DNA of 64,000 nucleotides from Deltaproteobacteria bacterium. Its GTDB lineage: Bacteria > Myxococcota_A > JAADFL01. The notes under the pieces are model-generated. The model was not told where the DNA came from. It did no database searches and saw nothing but the letters and a program-made list of their open reading frames with translations. A program made the position numbers and the translations under genes. This document shows, piece by piece, positions 1 to 9,000 of the stretch; the stretch's first letter is position 1; each line of letters starts with the position of its first letter. Where the stretch lies: the NCBI GenBank assembly GCA_013152945.1, contig JAADFL010000120.1, positions 1 to 64,000 on the forward strand. The letters run 5' to 3'.

Positions 1-203
1 TTTGCATGACAGGCTTGCACGCGTCCTGCCATAGATACTTGTAATTACAAAAAAATCAGGCAGGAAGAAAATCAACGTGGGTGGGGACGGGACGGGGCGC
101 GGGGATCAGGGGGGAAGGGATGTGGATGTGGGTATGTGAAAAAAACTTCACAGGGATCATGTCTTTCTTGACCGCTGGCTCTTTGACTGCTAATTGCCTG
201 TTC

Positions 204-1364
204 ATGCTTGAAGCAATCATTATTGCAGCCTGCCTGCTCTTGATTTTCTGGGCCAGAACTCTAATCAAGGCCAGGCAGATCATGTACGGCGACTTCGTGT
301 TGGGGCGGGAGTGGGCCGATAAACAAGATGGGGAACTTGATCCGGTCAGCGTAATCGTGCCGGCACGGAATGAGGAAGACAATATCAGGGGATGTGTATC
401 CTCCTTGTTGTCCCTGGACTATCCGGAGCTCGAGGTCGTAGTCGTAAATGACAGGTCCGAAGACGACACGCTCCGGATTTTGCGAGAGCTGTCAAAAAGC
501 GACGACCGACTCAAGATTGTGGAAGGCTCTGAACTTCCCGAAGGGTGGTGTGGAAAGACTCATGCCCTGCACCAGGGAATAATGAGAGCCGGTTATGATT
601 GGTTTCTCATGACCGATGCAGACACCGAGCACAAGCCCTGGTCATTGAAAGCTGCAATGGCCATGGCGAGAAAACAGAATCTCCAGGCCCTTTCCTTGTA
701 TCCCAGGCTCGATTGCAGATCTTTCTGGGAAAAGCTCCTCCAGCCGTCTGTTGCCGCATTGATAGAAAACTTTGTTCCCTTGTCCAGGGTCAACGAACCA
801 TCTGATCCCCTGGCATGGGCCAATGGGCAATACATGCTAATGAGCAGAAAATCCCTGGATGCTACCGGCGGGTGGCAAGGTGTCAGGAGCAAGATCCTGG
901 AAGATGTCGCCATGGCGGACGCGATCAAGAGAAAAGGCATACCCTACAAATTATTACTCGCGGATCGCCTTTTTACCACGAGAATGTATTCCAACCTCTC
1001 AGAGATAGTCCGTGGATGGAGCAAGAATGTCTTTTTAGCTATGGGCAAACATATCTCTGCGGCAATCATGGTCATCTTGTTCACCATTATCGTCACCTGG
1101 GTGCCTTTACTCGGGTTGCTCTCCGGTATTGTCCTGGCCCCTGGTGGTGACCATCCGGTATTGAGTCTTCTGGCGTTCGGGCAGTATTTTTTCGTATTGG
1201 GCGTTCAGGCATATGTTCGTTCAAAAATAAAACTTTATCCCGTCTATTCCCTGCTCGCTCCGGTAGGCGCGCTCATTGTATCGTTTATCGTGGCGCTATC
1301 CGCTTACAATCACCTTGTTAAGAAGGAAATCTTGTGGAAGGGGCGAAGGATGCGGGATTCATAG
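204..1364 (+). CDS. Membrane-bound family 2 glycosyltransferase (HpnB-like)
   Basis: A GT-A fold glycosyltransferase expected to move a sugar from a nucleotide-sugar donor onto a lipid or membrane-linked acceptor at the inner membrane. After an N-terminal membrane segment comes the GT2 start (VSVIVPARNEEDN), then a nucleotide-binding NDRSEDDT, the metal-binding DAD in MTDADTE, and an ED motif in LEDVAMAD. The last 90 residues form two or three further membrane segments. This arrangement matches the hopanoid-associated HpnB group, but no hopanoid genes are nearby, so the substrate is unassigned. The start is uncertain: ATG at 204 puts the membrane segment at the N terminus, while in-frame ATGs at 120 (behind a G-rich tract) and 159 are also possible. 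Confidence 0.8.
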   Translation: MLEAIIIAACLLLIFWARTLIKARQIMYGDFVLGREWADKQDGELDPVSVIVPARNEEDNIRGCVSSLLSLDYPELEVVVVNDRSEDDTLRILRELSKSDDRLKIVEGSELPEGWCGKTHALHQGIMRAGYDWFLMTDADTEHKPWSLKAAMAMARKQNLQALSLYPRLDCRSFWEKLLQPSVAALIENFVPLSRVNEPSDPLAWANGQYMLMSRKSLDATGGWQGVRSKILEDVAMADAIKRKGIPYKLLLADRLFTTRMYSNLSEIVRGWSKNVFLAMGKHISAAIMVILFTIIVTWVPLLGLLSGIVLAPGGDHPVLSLLAFGQYFFVLGVQAYVRSKIKLYPVYSLLAPVGALIVSFIVALSAYNHLVKKEILWKGRRMRDS

Positions 1365-1469
1365 CGGTATGGGGGGACGGCCCTGCCTGGCAAGCTGTCC
1401 AAGGAAACAGGGGTTGACACTCATTGAGCCTCTTTCTATGTTTGGAGACCGATGAACAAAGGAGAACGC

Positions 1470-1715
1470 ATGGGAAAACTTCGCCCTCCTTCGTGTGAAG
1501 ATATTCGAGTCAATGTGCAGATCGACAAAGCCGGGGGACCGCCCTGGATAAGGATTTTTCTTCACAGGTACGAAGGTGACAAGAAGGGTGAGTTCATGGG
1601 ACACTGCGACATCAACGACTTGCCTGGTGGCGACATTCTGGCCGGGAGGATAGGCAGGCTCGTGGTTGAAAGTTCGCCATTCTTGAGGTCTTGGCTCAAG
1701 GAACAAAACTCTTGA
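1470..1715 (+). CDS. Small hypothetical protein
   Basis: About 81 residues with no family I recognise. It has no signal peptide or membrane segment and looks like a small cytosolic protein, with a proline- and cysteine-containing N terminus and a mixed alpha/beta pattern. ATG at 1470 has a good Shine-Dalgarno (AAAGGAG) five bases upstream; an in-frame ATG at 1452 also has GGAG close by. The stop overlaps the probable -35 box of the tRNA promoter. A longer reading frame lies on the opposite strand (1359-1739), but the plus frame has the better ribosome binding site and fits the direction of its neighbours. Confidence 0.5.
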   Translation: MGKLRPPSCEDIRVNVQIDKAGGPPWIRIFLHRYEGDKKGEFMGHCDINDLPGGDILAGRIGRLVVESSPFLRSWLKEQNS

Positions 1716-1739
1716 CACATAAAAAAGGCAAAGTAGCAT
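1712..1739 (+). promoter_or_regulatory. Probable sigma-70 promoter of tRNA-Gly
   Basis: TTGACA (1712-1717) and TAGCAT (1734-1739) are separated by 16 bases, and the mature tRNA starts 12 bases after the -10 box. The -35 is a perfect consensus and the -10 matches four of six. It overlaps the stop codon of the small gene upstream. Confidence 0.5.
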
Positions 1740-1751
1740 CTTTGTCCGGTT

Positions 1752-1827
1752 GCGGGCGTAGCTCAGTCGGTAGAGTACAAGCTTCCCAAGCTTGGTGTCG
1801 CGGGTTCGAGCCCCGTCGCCCGCTCCA
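1752..1827 (+). tRNA. tRNA-Gly (anticodon CCC)
   Basis: A complete 76-base cloverleaf. The 7-bp acceptor stem GCGGGCG/CGCCCGC is perfect, the D-arm contains GGTA, and the anticodon stem CAAGC/GCTTG encloses loop TTCCCAA, giving anticodon CCC for glycine codon GGG. The T-arm has GGGTTCGAGCCCC with one G-U pair at its base. The discriminator base is U, as usual for bacterial glycine tRNAs, and the 3' CCA is encoded. No terminator follows, so it may be read through into the MaoC-like gene. Confidence 0.95.
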
Positions 1828-1885
1828 CTAGGATTTAGATGCCAATGACTTGCTTTGGAAAATACTTTGAGGTTTGGAGACCGTG

Positions 1886-2332
1886 ATGCTGATAAAATGG
1901 GATCCGAGCAAAGTTGAAGAAGGTATCTCCGGCACCTTTTCGAGAACTATCAACGATGCTGACCTGGTCCTGCACGCAGGCATTACCGGTGACACAAATC
2001 CCCTGTACCTGGATGAGGAACATGCAAGATCGAGGAAATTCGGACACAGATTCGCGCCGCCGGCCCTGGTAATAGGCATCATGCACGCTGCATACTCGGC
2101 AAAGATAGCCTCCTTGCAGGATGGAGTGGTGACAGAGGCTGAATACAGGTTTTTCGCACCCTTGAGGGTGGGCGATACCGGCACGGCAAGAGCGACCGTA
2201 TCCAGAGTGAATACCATCGAAAAGAAGGTCACGGTCCAATTGACATGCACCAACCAGTTGGGAGGCAAAATTGCGGAAGGTCATGTGGTCCTCCTGCCTG
2301 CGCCTCCACTTGCGGACAGGAAATCCGAATGA
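1886..2332 (+). CDS. MaoC-like hot-dog dehydratase-family protein
   Basis: About 148 residues of a single hot-dog fold of the MaoC / R-specific enoyl-CoA hydratase superfamily, which hydrates or dehydrates acyl thioesters. The family block reads GDTNPLYLDEEHA followed by a glycine- and proline-rich turn (FGHRFAPP). The Asp of the usual Asp-His dyad is kept, but the His normally after NP(I/L) is Tyr, as in the non-catalytic N-terminal dehydratase-like subgroup. Activity is therefore doubtful without a partner subunit. ATG at 1886 has GGAG six bases upstream; GTG at 1883 and TTG at 1874 are in frame. The stop overlaps the next start (ATGA), so these genes are translationally coupled. Confidence 0.75.
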   Translation: MLIKWDPSKVEEGISGTFSRTINDADLVLHAGITGDTNPLYLDEEHARSRKFGHRFAPPALVIGIMHAAYSAKIASLQDGVVTEAEYRFFAPLRVGDTGTARATVSRVNTIEKKVTVQLTCTNQLGGKIAEGHVVLLPAPPLADRKSE

Positions 2333-2892
2333 CCATAGTCCTAAACATCCTGTTCACATTGCTGACGGTCACGGTATTCGTCATGATGTGTAAAAAACAG
2401 GATGATAAGGGTGCAAGGTTCGATGTTCGAGATATCCCTCCCGCCGGAGAGTATTTCAATTTCCAGATGGCGCTTTTCTGGTGGGTTGCCGCCGCAGCGG
2501 CTGTGACCAGGATGTTGACTTACCATTACCAGTCCTTGGGCTTGTCCTACATGGTCATTTTCTTGTTTTTACTTGGAATTACGATCCACCTGACCCAACA
2601 TGAGCGTGCAAAAAAGGACAAGGCGGGCAAGGCAATGAAGCCTGTAATAAACAAGTTTGTCTCTGCGGCATACTTACTGGGAGCTGGATGGTGGTACTCT
2701 ATCTCCCTTCATAGCGGAAATACCTCCCCAGCGTCGGTCGCCGCAATGATTACACTCTCCATGCCGGTTTTTGGCGCCCTCATGTTTTTCGCGGTCACCG
2801 GGTTGAAACTTTCCAAGGCCTCGCCCAGGCCGTGGGGAATCCTTGCGCTCGTTCTTACTCTGGTTTCAATCGTAAGAGTGCTTGCCGAATGA
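2329..2892 (+). CDS. Hypothetical multi-pass membrane protein
   Basis: 187 residues with about five hydrophobic segments and a charged cytosolic loop after the second or third (HERAKKDKAGKAMK). I do not recognise a family. ATG at 2329 lies in an ATGA overlap with the MaoC-like gene and its own stop forms an ATGA overlap with the following gene, so the three are almost certainly co-translated. That suggests a shared function, perhaps in lipid or acyl metabolism at the membrane, but this rests on context only. Confidence 0.7.
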   Translation: MTIVLNILFTLLTVTVFVMMCKKQDDKGARFDVRDIPPAGEYFNFQMALFWWVAAAAAVTRMLTYHYQSLGLSYMVIFLFLLGITIHLTQHERAKKDKAGKAMKPVINKFVSAAYLLGAGWWYSISLHSGNTSPASVAAMITLSMPVFGALMFFAVTGLKLSKASPRPWGILALVLTLVSIVRVLAE

Positions 2893-4535
2893 CATCGATA
2901 AAACTGGTAAAAGGTGCGAATTCAGCTAGCCCGGCCGAGCGACTGGCCAGTCTGCTCGACACAGCGGATCCCAAGCTGTCCGTCCAGGCTCTCTCTTTGC
3001 TGGATTTTGCCCATCTTGCACTGGCCTTGGGACCTGAATCATCGAGCGAACTCCTGATCCTGGCCTCGCAAAAACAGTTCAAGACCCTGTTGGACATAGA
3101 TGCATGGGACAGGGACAGGGTGAACCTGAAACGGGTACACAAATGGATCGACGCCATGTCCCAGGCCGACAACATGGGAATGGCCAAGGGCTTCCTGTCA
3201 CTTGATCCCGAGCTTGCGGGATTCATTCTGCTCAAGGAAATCAAGTTATATGTCGAAGGCGAAGACCAGGATCCGGGAGAGGGCCACGTACTTCACCCAA
3301 CTCCCGATCCCAGGGTGTTCGTTGAAATCATGCTCGATGGAGAAGAGCATGAAAGAGTATTGAAAATGTTGGACGAAATTTATTCGTTGAATCCCGCGGC
3401 TGCTGTAAGAACATTGCTTTCGATTAGGGCGGCATTGCCTTCAGAGTTGGAAGAGCAGGCTCTCCAATGGCGCTGCGCCAGAATGGAAGATCTCGGTTTT
3501 CCTCCAATGGAAGAGGCCCTGGACGTGTACGCAAAGCCAGGAAGTGACCATGTAGCTCATTATGATCCTGTTGAAGGATCCGATTTATCTTATCTTCCTG
3601 GCTTTTATGCAGACAGATTATCGCCCGATGAACTGATAAGCAGGGCGCTGGACGGCATGGACGGCAGGCAATCCACTGCAATTACGCAGCAATTGGTATC
3701 ATTATTCAATCGCATCCTGACAGCGGACCGGATCAAGCTTTCAGATCAGAGGAGCACCCTTAAAAAAATCGCCACGGCGCTTGACACCATTACGTTGGGC
3801 TTGGAAGTGCTGGGTGCACGCGATGGAGAAACAGCTTCCCGAATTCTCCTGGATCAGGGAGTTAAGGAGGTTTTCAGGTTCGGATACAGGCAAGGTGCGG
3901 AACTGGCCGAACGTGCCAGGCGGCTGAAGAGAATAGGCCTGCTCGGCGGCACTGAACCTGGAGAGCTCCATGAAAGCCCTGTTCCACAGGTTATGTCCGC
4001 CCTGCTCTCTTCAAGGCCGAAATTCTCGAGGCGTCTCGATGAACCGGCTGTGACCGGCATTCGGCCTTTCAAGACCCTTTATGATGTGGAAAGGACAAAG
4101 CAGATCCTCGATCAGGCTGAAGCAGCGGCATTGTTGGTACACAGGGTGATAGGTTTTTCAGGAAAGGCCATAAGGAGCATGGCCGAAGAGACCGGAAAGG
4201 CGCCATCCCTGGCAAACGCATTTCGAACAGCCTTTGTAAGAAGGGCAATCGGCTTTGAAACCTTTGATCTCGAAATCTTGGAAGTGTCCCAGGTCAACGA
4301 GTTTCGAAAGGCCTGCATTTCCATGGAGTCGGGCCGGCCGGAAATGAATCAAAAAACTGCGGCCTGGATGGAATCGAGTCTGGATTCACTGAAGATGCCT
4401 CTTCCGGAAGAACTCCAGGAGCATGTATCAAGGCTGGCAGGAAAATGGATAACCGACCTATTGGAGGAACTCGGCTCCATACCCAATAACATGGAACTGG
4501 ATCCAAGGTATATCGGCCTGCTTTTCGTAGCGTGA
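2889..4535 (+). CDS. DUF6178-like protein
   Basis: 548 residues, apparently cytosolic and mostly alpha-helical, with no signal peptide or membrane segment. The N-terminal pattern (ASLLDTADPKLSVQALSLLDFAHL, then FKTLLDIDAWDRD and a following short helix) resembles DUF6178 proteins of deltaproteobacteria, whose role is unknown. The assignment is from pattern memory, not a search. The start overlaps the preceding stop (ATGA), making it the last gene of a coupled trio. Confidence 0.6.
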   Translation: MTSIKLVKGANSASPAERLASLLDTADPKLSVQALSLLDFAHLALALGPESSSELLILASQKQFKTLLDIDAWDRDRVNLKRVHKWIDAMSQADNMGMAKGFLSLDPELAGFILLKEIKLYVEGEDQDPGEGHVLHPTPDPRVFVEIMLDGEEHERVLKMLDEIYSLNPAAAVRTLLSIRAALPSELEEQALQWRCARMEDLGFPPMEEALDVYAKPGSDHVAHYDPVEGSDLSYLPGFYADRLSPDELISRALDGMDGRQSTAITQQLVSLFNRILTADRIKLSDQRSTLKKIATALDTITLGLEVLGARDGETASRILLDQGVKEVFRFGYRQGAELAERARRLKRIGLLGGTEPGELHESPVPQVMSALLSSRPKFSRRLDEPAVTGIRPFKTLYDVERTKQILDQAEAAALLVHRVIGFSGKAIRSMAEETGKAPSLANAFRTAFVRRAIGFETFDLEILEVSQVNEFRKACISMESGRPEMNQKTAAWMESSLDSLKMPLPEELQEHVSRLAGKWITDLLEELGSIPNNMELDPRYIGLLFVA

Positions 4536-4636
4536 AGTCGGTTTTTTGTGCGCCTTTATTTGACCATCGAGGTATTAGTCTATTAACATCAAAATGTGAT
4601 ATTTGCTGTTTTTGGAAAGCAGGAGGATGTGGTGAA

Positions 4637-6013
4637 ATGAAAAGATGCCCCCGTTTACTGAAGGCATTGTTGTTATTGTCGATAACGATACCATTTACAT
4701 CGACTGTTGCAGGGCAGGATAAAGGCGGAGAACAGCCTACATTGGCAATTCTCGGAATAAAGGCCCTAGGTGTAGACAAATCAACCCAACGTATCCTGGT
4801 CAGACAACTAAATGCAGAAATAGGAAAGCTGGGAAAATTTCGTGTGGTGCCGTACAGGGAATATCGTTCCAAGCTGGAGATGACAAACGAGAGGGTCTTG
4901 GCTGTTTGCGGCGTCAAAGTCGCCTGTTACGTAAACGCCGGTCGAATGATGGGTGTGAACAAACTGGTAATCGGCATCATCAGCCGTCTCGGGAAATCGA
5001 GGACCATCAACCTCAAGCTTATAGATATAGGGGACGGGGTTCTTGAGAATGATGTTTCCGAGACTGTAATCGGCAAATCCGAAAAGTTGATCACTGCTAT
5101 TACCCAACTGGCGAGAACTCTGATAGAGTTTGTTGACGAGCTGAAGATCAGCATAGAAAACGTGAATGACGCAGTCGTTACCATTGATGGCAAGGAAGTC
5201 GGCAAAGGCGCCGATGTAATGGTTAAAAATACGCGGGTCGGCAAGCACTCGCTTCAAGTCACAAGGCCAGGGTACAGTGCTCATACCCAATTCTTTTCCA
5301 TCTCCTTTGGAGACAGGAAAAAAATAACCGTGGCCCTCAAACCCGTGGACGGTTTCTTGTCCATAGTTTCAAATGCACCGGATGCAACGATTTTGGTGGA
5401 TGGCAACAAAATGGGCACTGCTCCGATGAAGGAGTTGATAGTTTCTCCCGGAAGGCACACAATCAGACTGGAACACAGGTATTTCACCGCCTCTGAAAAA
5501 GTAGTCGATATCAAGGCCGGAACCCATCAAAGACTGACCTTCAATCTCAAGAAATTAAAGGGCAGCCTGGAAGTGACCAGCGTTCCTGACGGCGCATCCG
5601 TAACCATTAAAGGTGAAGGACTGGGGGAAACGCCGCTGAACAAAGAGATCGAGGCGGGGCGATATAAGATCGGACTTGCCAAGGATGGTTTTGAACCACA
5701 GGAAAAAGAGATCGAGGTCCTCCCGGAAGGTGTCAACAGGTTTGAATTCAAGCTTACTCCCCTGGGTACCGCAAAACAGGGGGAAGAAGAAATAAACGCC
5801 AGGCCGGAAATACCTGAAAAGGCTATGCCCGAGGCGCCAAAAGAGCCTGGGAAACAGCCTTCCTTGAAAACGGCGTGGTACGAGAAATGGTGGGTTTGGA
5901 CAGCGGCGGCTGCAACAGTAGCCGTCGTTGCGGTGGCGGTGGCAGTACCCCTTTCAATGCAAGAGGGTGGAACCAACCTGCCGTCGTTCGACACCAAGGT
6001 CAAGTTGCCTTGA
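4637..6013 (+). CDS. Exported PEGA-domain protein with C-terminal membrane anchor
   Basis: 458 residues. A signal peptide (about residues 1-25) precedes a domain of roughly 120 residues starting LAILGIKALGVDK, which resembles the TolB/CsgG-like N-terminal modules found in myxobacterial exported proteins. Three tandem PEGA-type beta repeats follow (for example NAPDATILVDGNKMGTAP and SVPDGASVTIKGEGLGETP), then a Glu/Pro-rich linker and a hydrophobic helix WWVWTAAAATVAVVAV near the C terminus. PEGA domains are taken to be surface-polysaccharide or cell-envelope binding. ATG at 4637 has an AGGAGG site upstream. It is followed after 35 bases by the large Big_5 lipoprotein, probably in one operon. 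Confidence 0.85.
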   Translation: MKRCPRLLKALLLLSITIPFTSTVAGQDKGGEQPTLAILGIKALGVDKSTQRILVRQLNAEIGKLGKFRVVPYREYRSKLEMTNERVLAVCGVKVACYVNAGRMMGVNKLVIGIISRLGKSRTINLKLIDIGDGVLENDVSETVIGKSEKLITAITQLARTLIEFVDELKISIENVNDAVVTIDGKEVGKGADVMVKNTRVGKHSLQVTRPGYSAHTQFFSISFGDRKKITVALKPVDGFLSIVSNAPDATILVDGNKMGTAPMKELIVSPGRHTIRLEHRYFTASEKVVDIKAGTHQRLTFNLKKLKGSLEVTSVPDGASVTIKGEGLGETPLNKEIEAGRYKIGLAKDGFEPQEKEIEVLPEGVNRFEFKLTPLGTAKQGEEEINARPEIPEKAMPEAPKEPGKQPSLKTAWYEKWWVWTAAAATVAVVAVAVAVPLSMQEGGTNLPSFDTKVKLP

Positions 6014-6048
6014 TTTACTTGAAATCAGATAGTTCCAAGAGGTGTGAC

Positions 6049-9000
6049 ATGAAATATCATGCAATACTCGTTGTTACATTGTCGGCATTCTCTCTCGCAG
6101 GTCCCATAACAGGTTGCAGTAGTGAAAAAAAAGAAACCGCGATTATGCTGAACGTCAAGGCCAAGATGGCGGTTCCTTCCGAACTTGACCTGGTTGAATT
6201 GGAAGTCTACGACGGCCGTACAGGAGATTTGCTGGGATCGCAACAAAGGACCCCAAAATCGTCGGAAGCCACCAACGACTATAGGCGTATTTGGAGTGTT
6301 GCAATAGTGGCCGGTTCGCCTGAAAAGTATCCCGAGGGAGTGGATATCTTTGTAAAAGGAAGCCATGGCGGACAAGAGGTTTCTTCTGCAGGAGCGAGAA
6401 AGACATTCCTAATCGGAGGAATCGTTTACCAAACCATAAACCTTGTTGCAGGCAACTCGGCACCGCATATAGTTTCCACCACGCCTAAACCCGGTGAGAC
6501 AGGAGTAGACCTCATGGTCGTCCCTACCGCTGTTTTCAACGCACCAATGGCCCAGGGGGGCAGCGGCATAGCCGAAGCATTCGTCCTGGAGGATGACAAG
6601 GGGTCTGTAGTGCAGGGCAAGGTCAGCCTCTCACAAGACGGCCAGGACCTGGCATTCAAACCGGATAAACCGCTTGAACGAAACACAAAATATCACGCTA
6701 CGATCAGGGCCGGCAACCTGGACGGCCGGCCGTATTTGGTGCTTGCCAAAGATGGGAAAACCGGCTTGGCTTACTCCTATACATGGAGCTTCGACACCGG
6801 GGATACACTGGCGGTCGTCAGCACCACTCCTGCTGACGGTCAACAAGGCGTTCCCACGAACGAGGATGTTACAATTGAATTCGATCGGGACTTGGATTCA
6901 GGCTCGATTAATCAAGACACGATAAAGGTTGTAGCCGGTCAGACCGGTGTGAGTGGTTCCGTTGCCTTGCAGGGCACACGAAAGCTTGTGTTTACTCCTG
7001 AATCCGGCCTGGTGGAAAATGCCACACATATAGTCACGGTTTCATCATCAATAAAAGCCAAGGACAAAAGCACGTTGAAGGATGATTACGTGTTTTCATT
7101 CACTACCAAGGGAGAGGCTCCGAAGATTGCCGGAACCAACCCAGAGGATGGAGACAAGAATGTATCACCGAGCACAAGCATAACAGTCGAATTCACCGAA
7201 CCCATGGACAAGGTGTCAGTCCAGGATGCCCTGAGCGTAAACGAGGTCGGTGTCGGTGAGGTCCAAGGTGATATTACCTACAAGGAAGACCCTTTCACCA
7301 TGGAGTTCAGGCCCAAACAGCCTTTGAACGAGGGCTCGCTGGTACAGGTTACCATAAGCAAGGCAGCAAAAGACCTCTCCGGATTGCCCTTGGCAAAAGA
7401 TTATACCTTCTCGTTCACAGTTGGTACAGGGCCTGCAATCATTTCCACCAAACCCGGACCGGATGAATATGATGTGCCTCTGGACACTGTTATCAAGGCC
7501 GCTTTTGACCGGGATATGAATGGAGATACCATCAAGGATACCAGCTTCCAGGTTACCTGTTCGGATAAGCCGGTAGGCGGCTTGGTAACATATTTGCCCC
7601 AAACCAGGGAAGCTTCTTTCACACCCGGGGAAGACCTGCCGGAAAATATAGAGTGCACGGCTCTCCTGACCACCGCCGTTCAAGATTCAATGGGAATCCC
7701 TTTACTTGCCGACTATTCATGGTCTTTCCACACCAGGATGATTCCTCCCATGGTAATCGAAACCGACCCCCCGAACGGAAGCATGGATGTTCCTCTGTCC
7801 ACCAGGTCTATTACAGTCAAGTTCAGCGAGAAGCTGGACAAGAGTTCGGTTACCAAATCGGCGATAAGAGTTACCGATCATGGAATGTCCGAATCAGCAA
7901 CAGCCTCTTTACAGGGCTCGGGTGATGCAGTGACGTTGACTTTCACCAAGGATCTTGCTCCAGGTCGAACATACTTCATTGAGGTGAGTGATGAAATCAA
8001 GGATATGCAAGGGGTTCCCCTGGCCACACCTTATATCGGAATTTTTTCCACTGTTGCCAAGCCGGATATACTCTATTTTTCACCCACCCCGTTTACCTCG
8101 AACGTTCCCTACAATAAATCAATCGAGGTGGGCTTTGCGAGCCGAATGGACAAGAATTCGTTCCAATTGACCAAGTCACCGGATAGTCCAAAGAGCGTAA
8201 CAGTTTTGAAAGGTGATGGAACATTGGTGGATGTTTCGATGAACTATTATTCTTCACCGAGAAATTTACACATAGTTATGCCGGGTTCCGGTACCATGGA
8301 CCGAAAACAAAGGTATACATTTCTCCTCGACGGCAGGTTGATTAGTGATGAAAACGGGGAAAGATCCGATATAGTCCATTCGTTCACCTTTCTAGTGGGA
8401 GATCAAAAGGATGACAATGCGCCGCGTCTGCTCGGAAGCGAGCCGAAAAACAATGACACGCAGGTCCCGTTGAGTAAAACCATGTTCCTGTTGTTTTCAG
8501 AACCAATCGAGCCCATAACCGCTACTGCACTGAATATTGCACTGCGAAAGCAGGGAGAAACAAGCCAACTGGCACGTACCATCCGATATGTAGGAAACAA
8601 TGCAGTGATGATTGTACCGAAGTCAACACTGGAACCCGGCACCACCTATCATATCACAGTTGGGAAGGGTGTCCGGGACTTGAGCGGAAATCAACTTGAA
8701 AACGCTGCCGACATAAGCTTCAAGACCATTGAGTCCGATCCGACTCCTCCAAACCTTGCCGGAACCTATCCTCCTCCCGGAAGCACTGATTTACCTTCCA
8801 ATTCGAGCGTAGTGCTTTTCTTCGACAAACCAGTGGTAAAAACTTCAGTGCGAATTTCCGCGGAAGCGGGAGAAACCAAAATCACGGGCAGTGTCAACAC
8901 TGCTTACTATAATATGATGGTGGTATTCACTCCAGACAGTGATTGGCCTCCAGGCAAGCAGGTGACGCTGTTCGTCGAACCTGGAATCAGGGATGTGGAT

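Noticed and set aside
39-50. Perfect 12-base palindrome TTGTAATTACAA
   Set aside because: A short AT-rich palindrome at the edge of the window, with no gene context to interpret it.
1359-1739. 126-codon open frame on the minus strand opposite the small gene at 1470
   Set aside because: No ribosome binding site, against the direction of its neighbours, and it covers the tRNA promoter.
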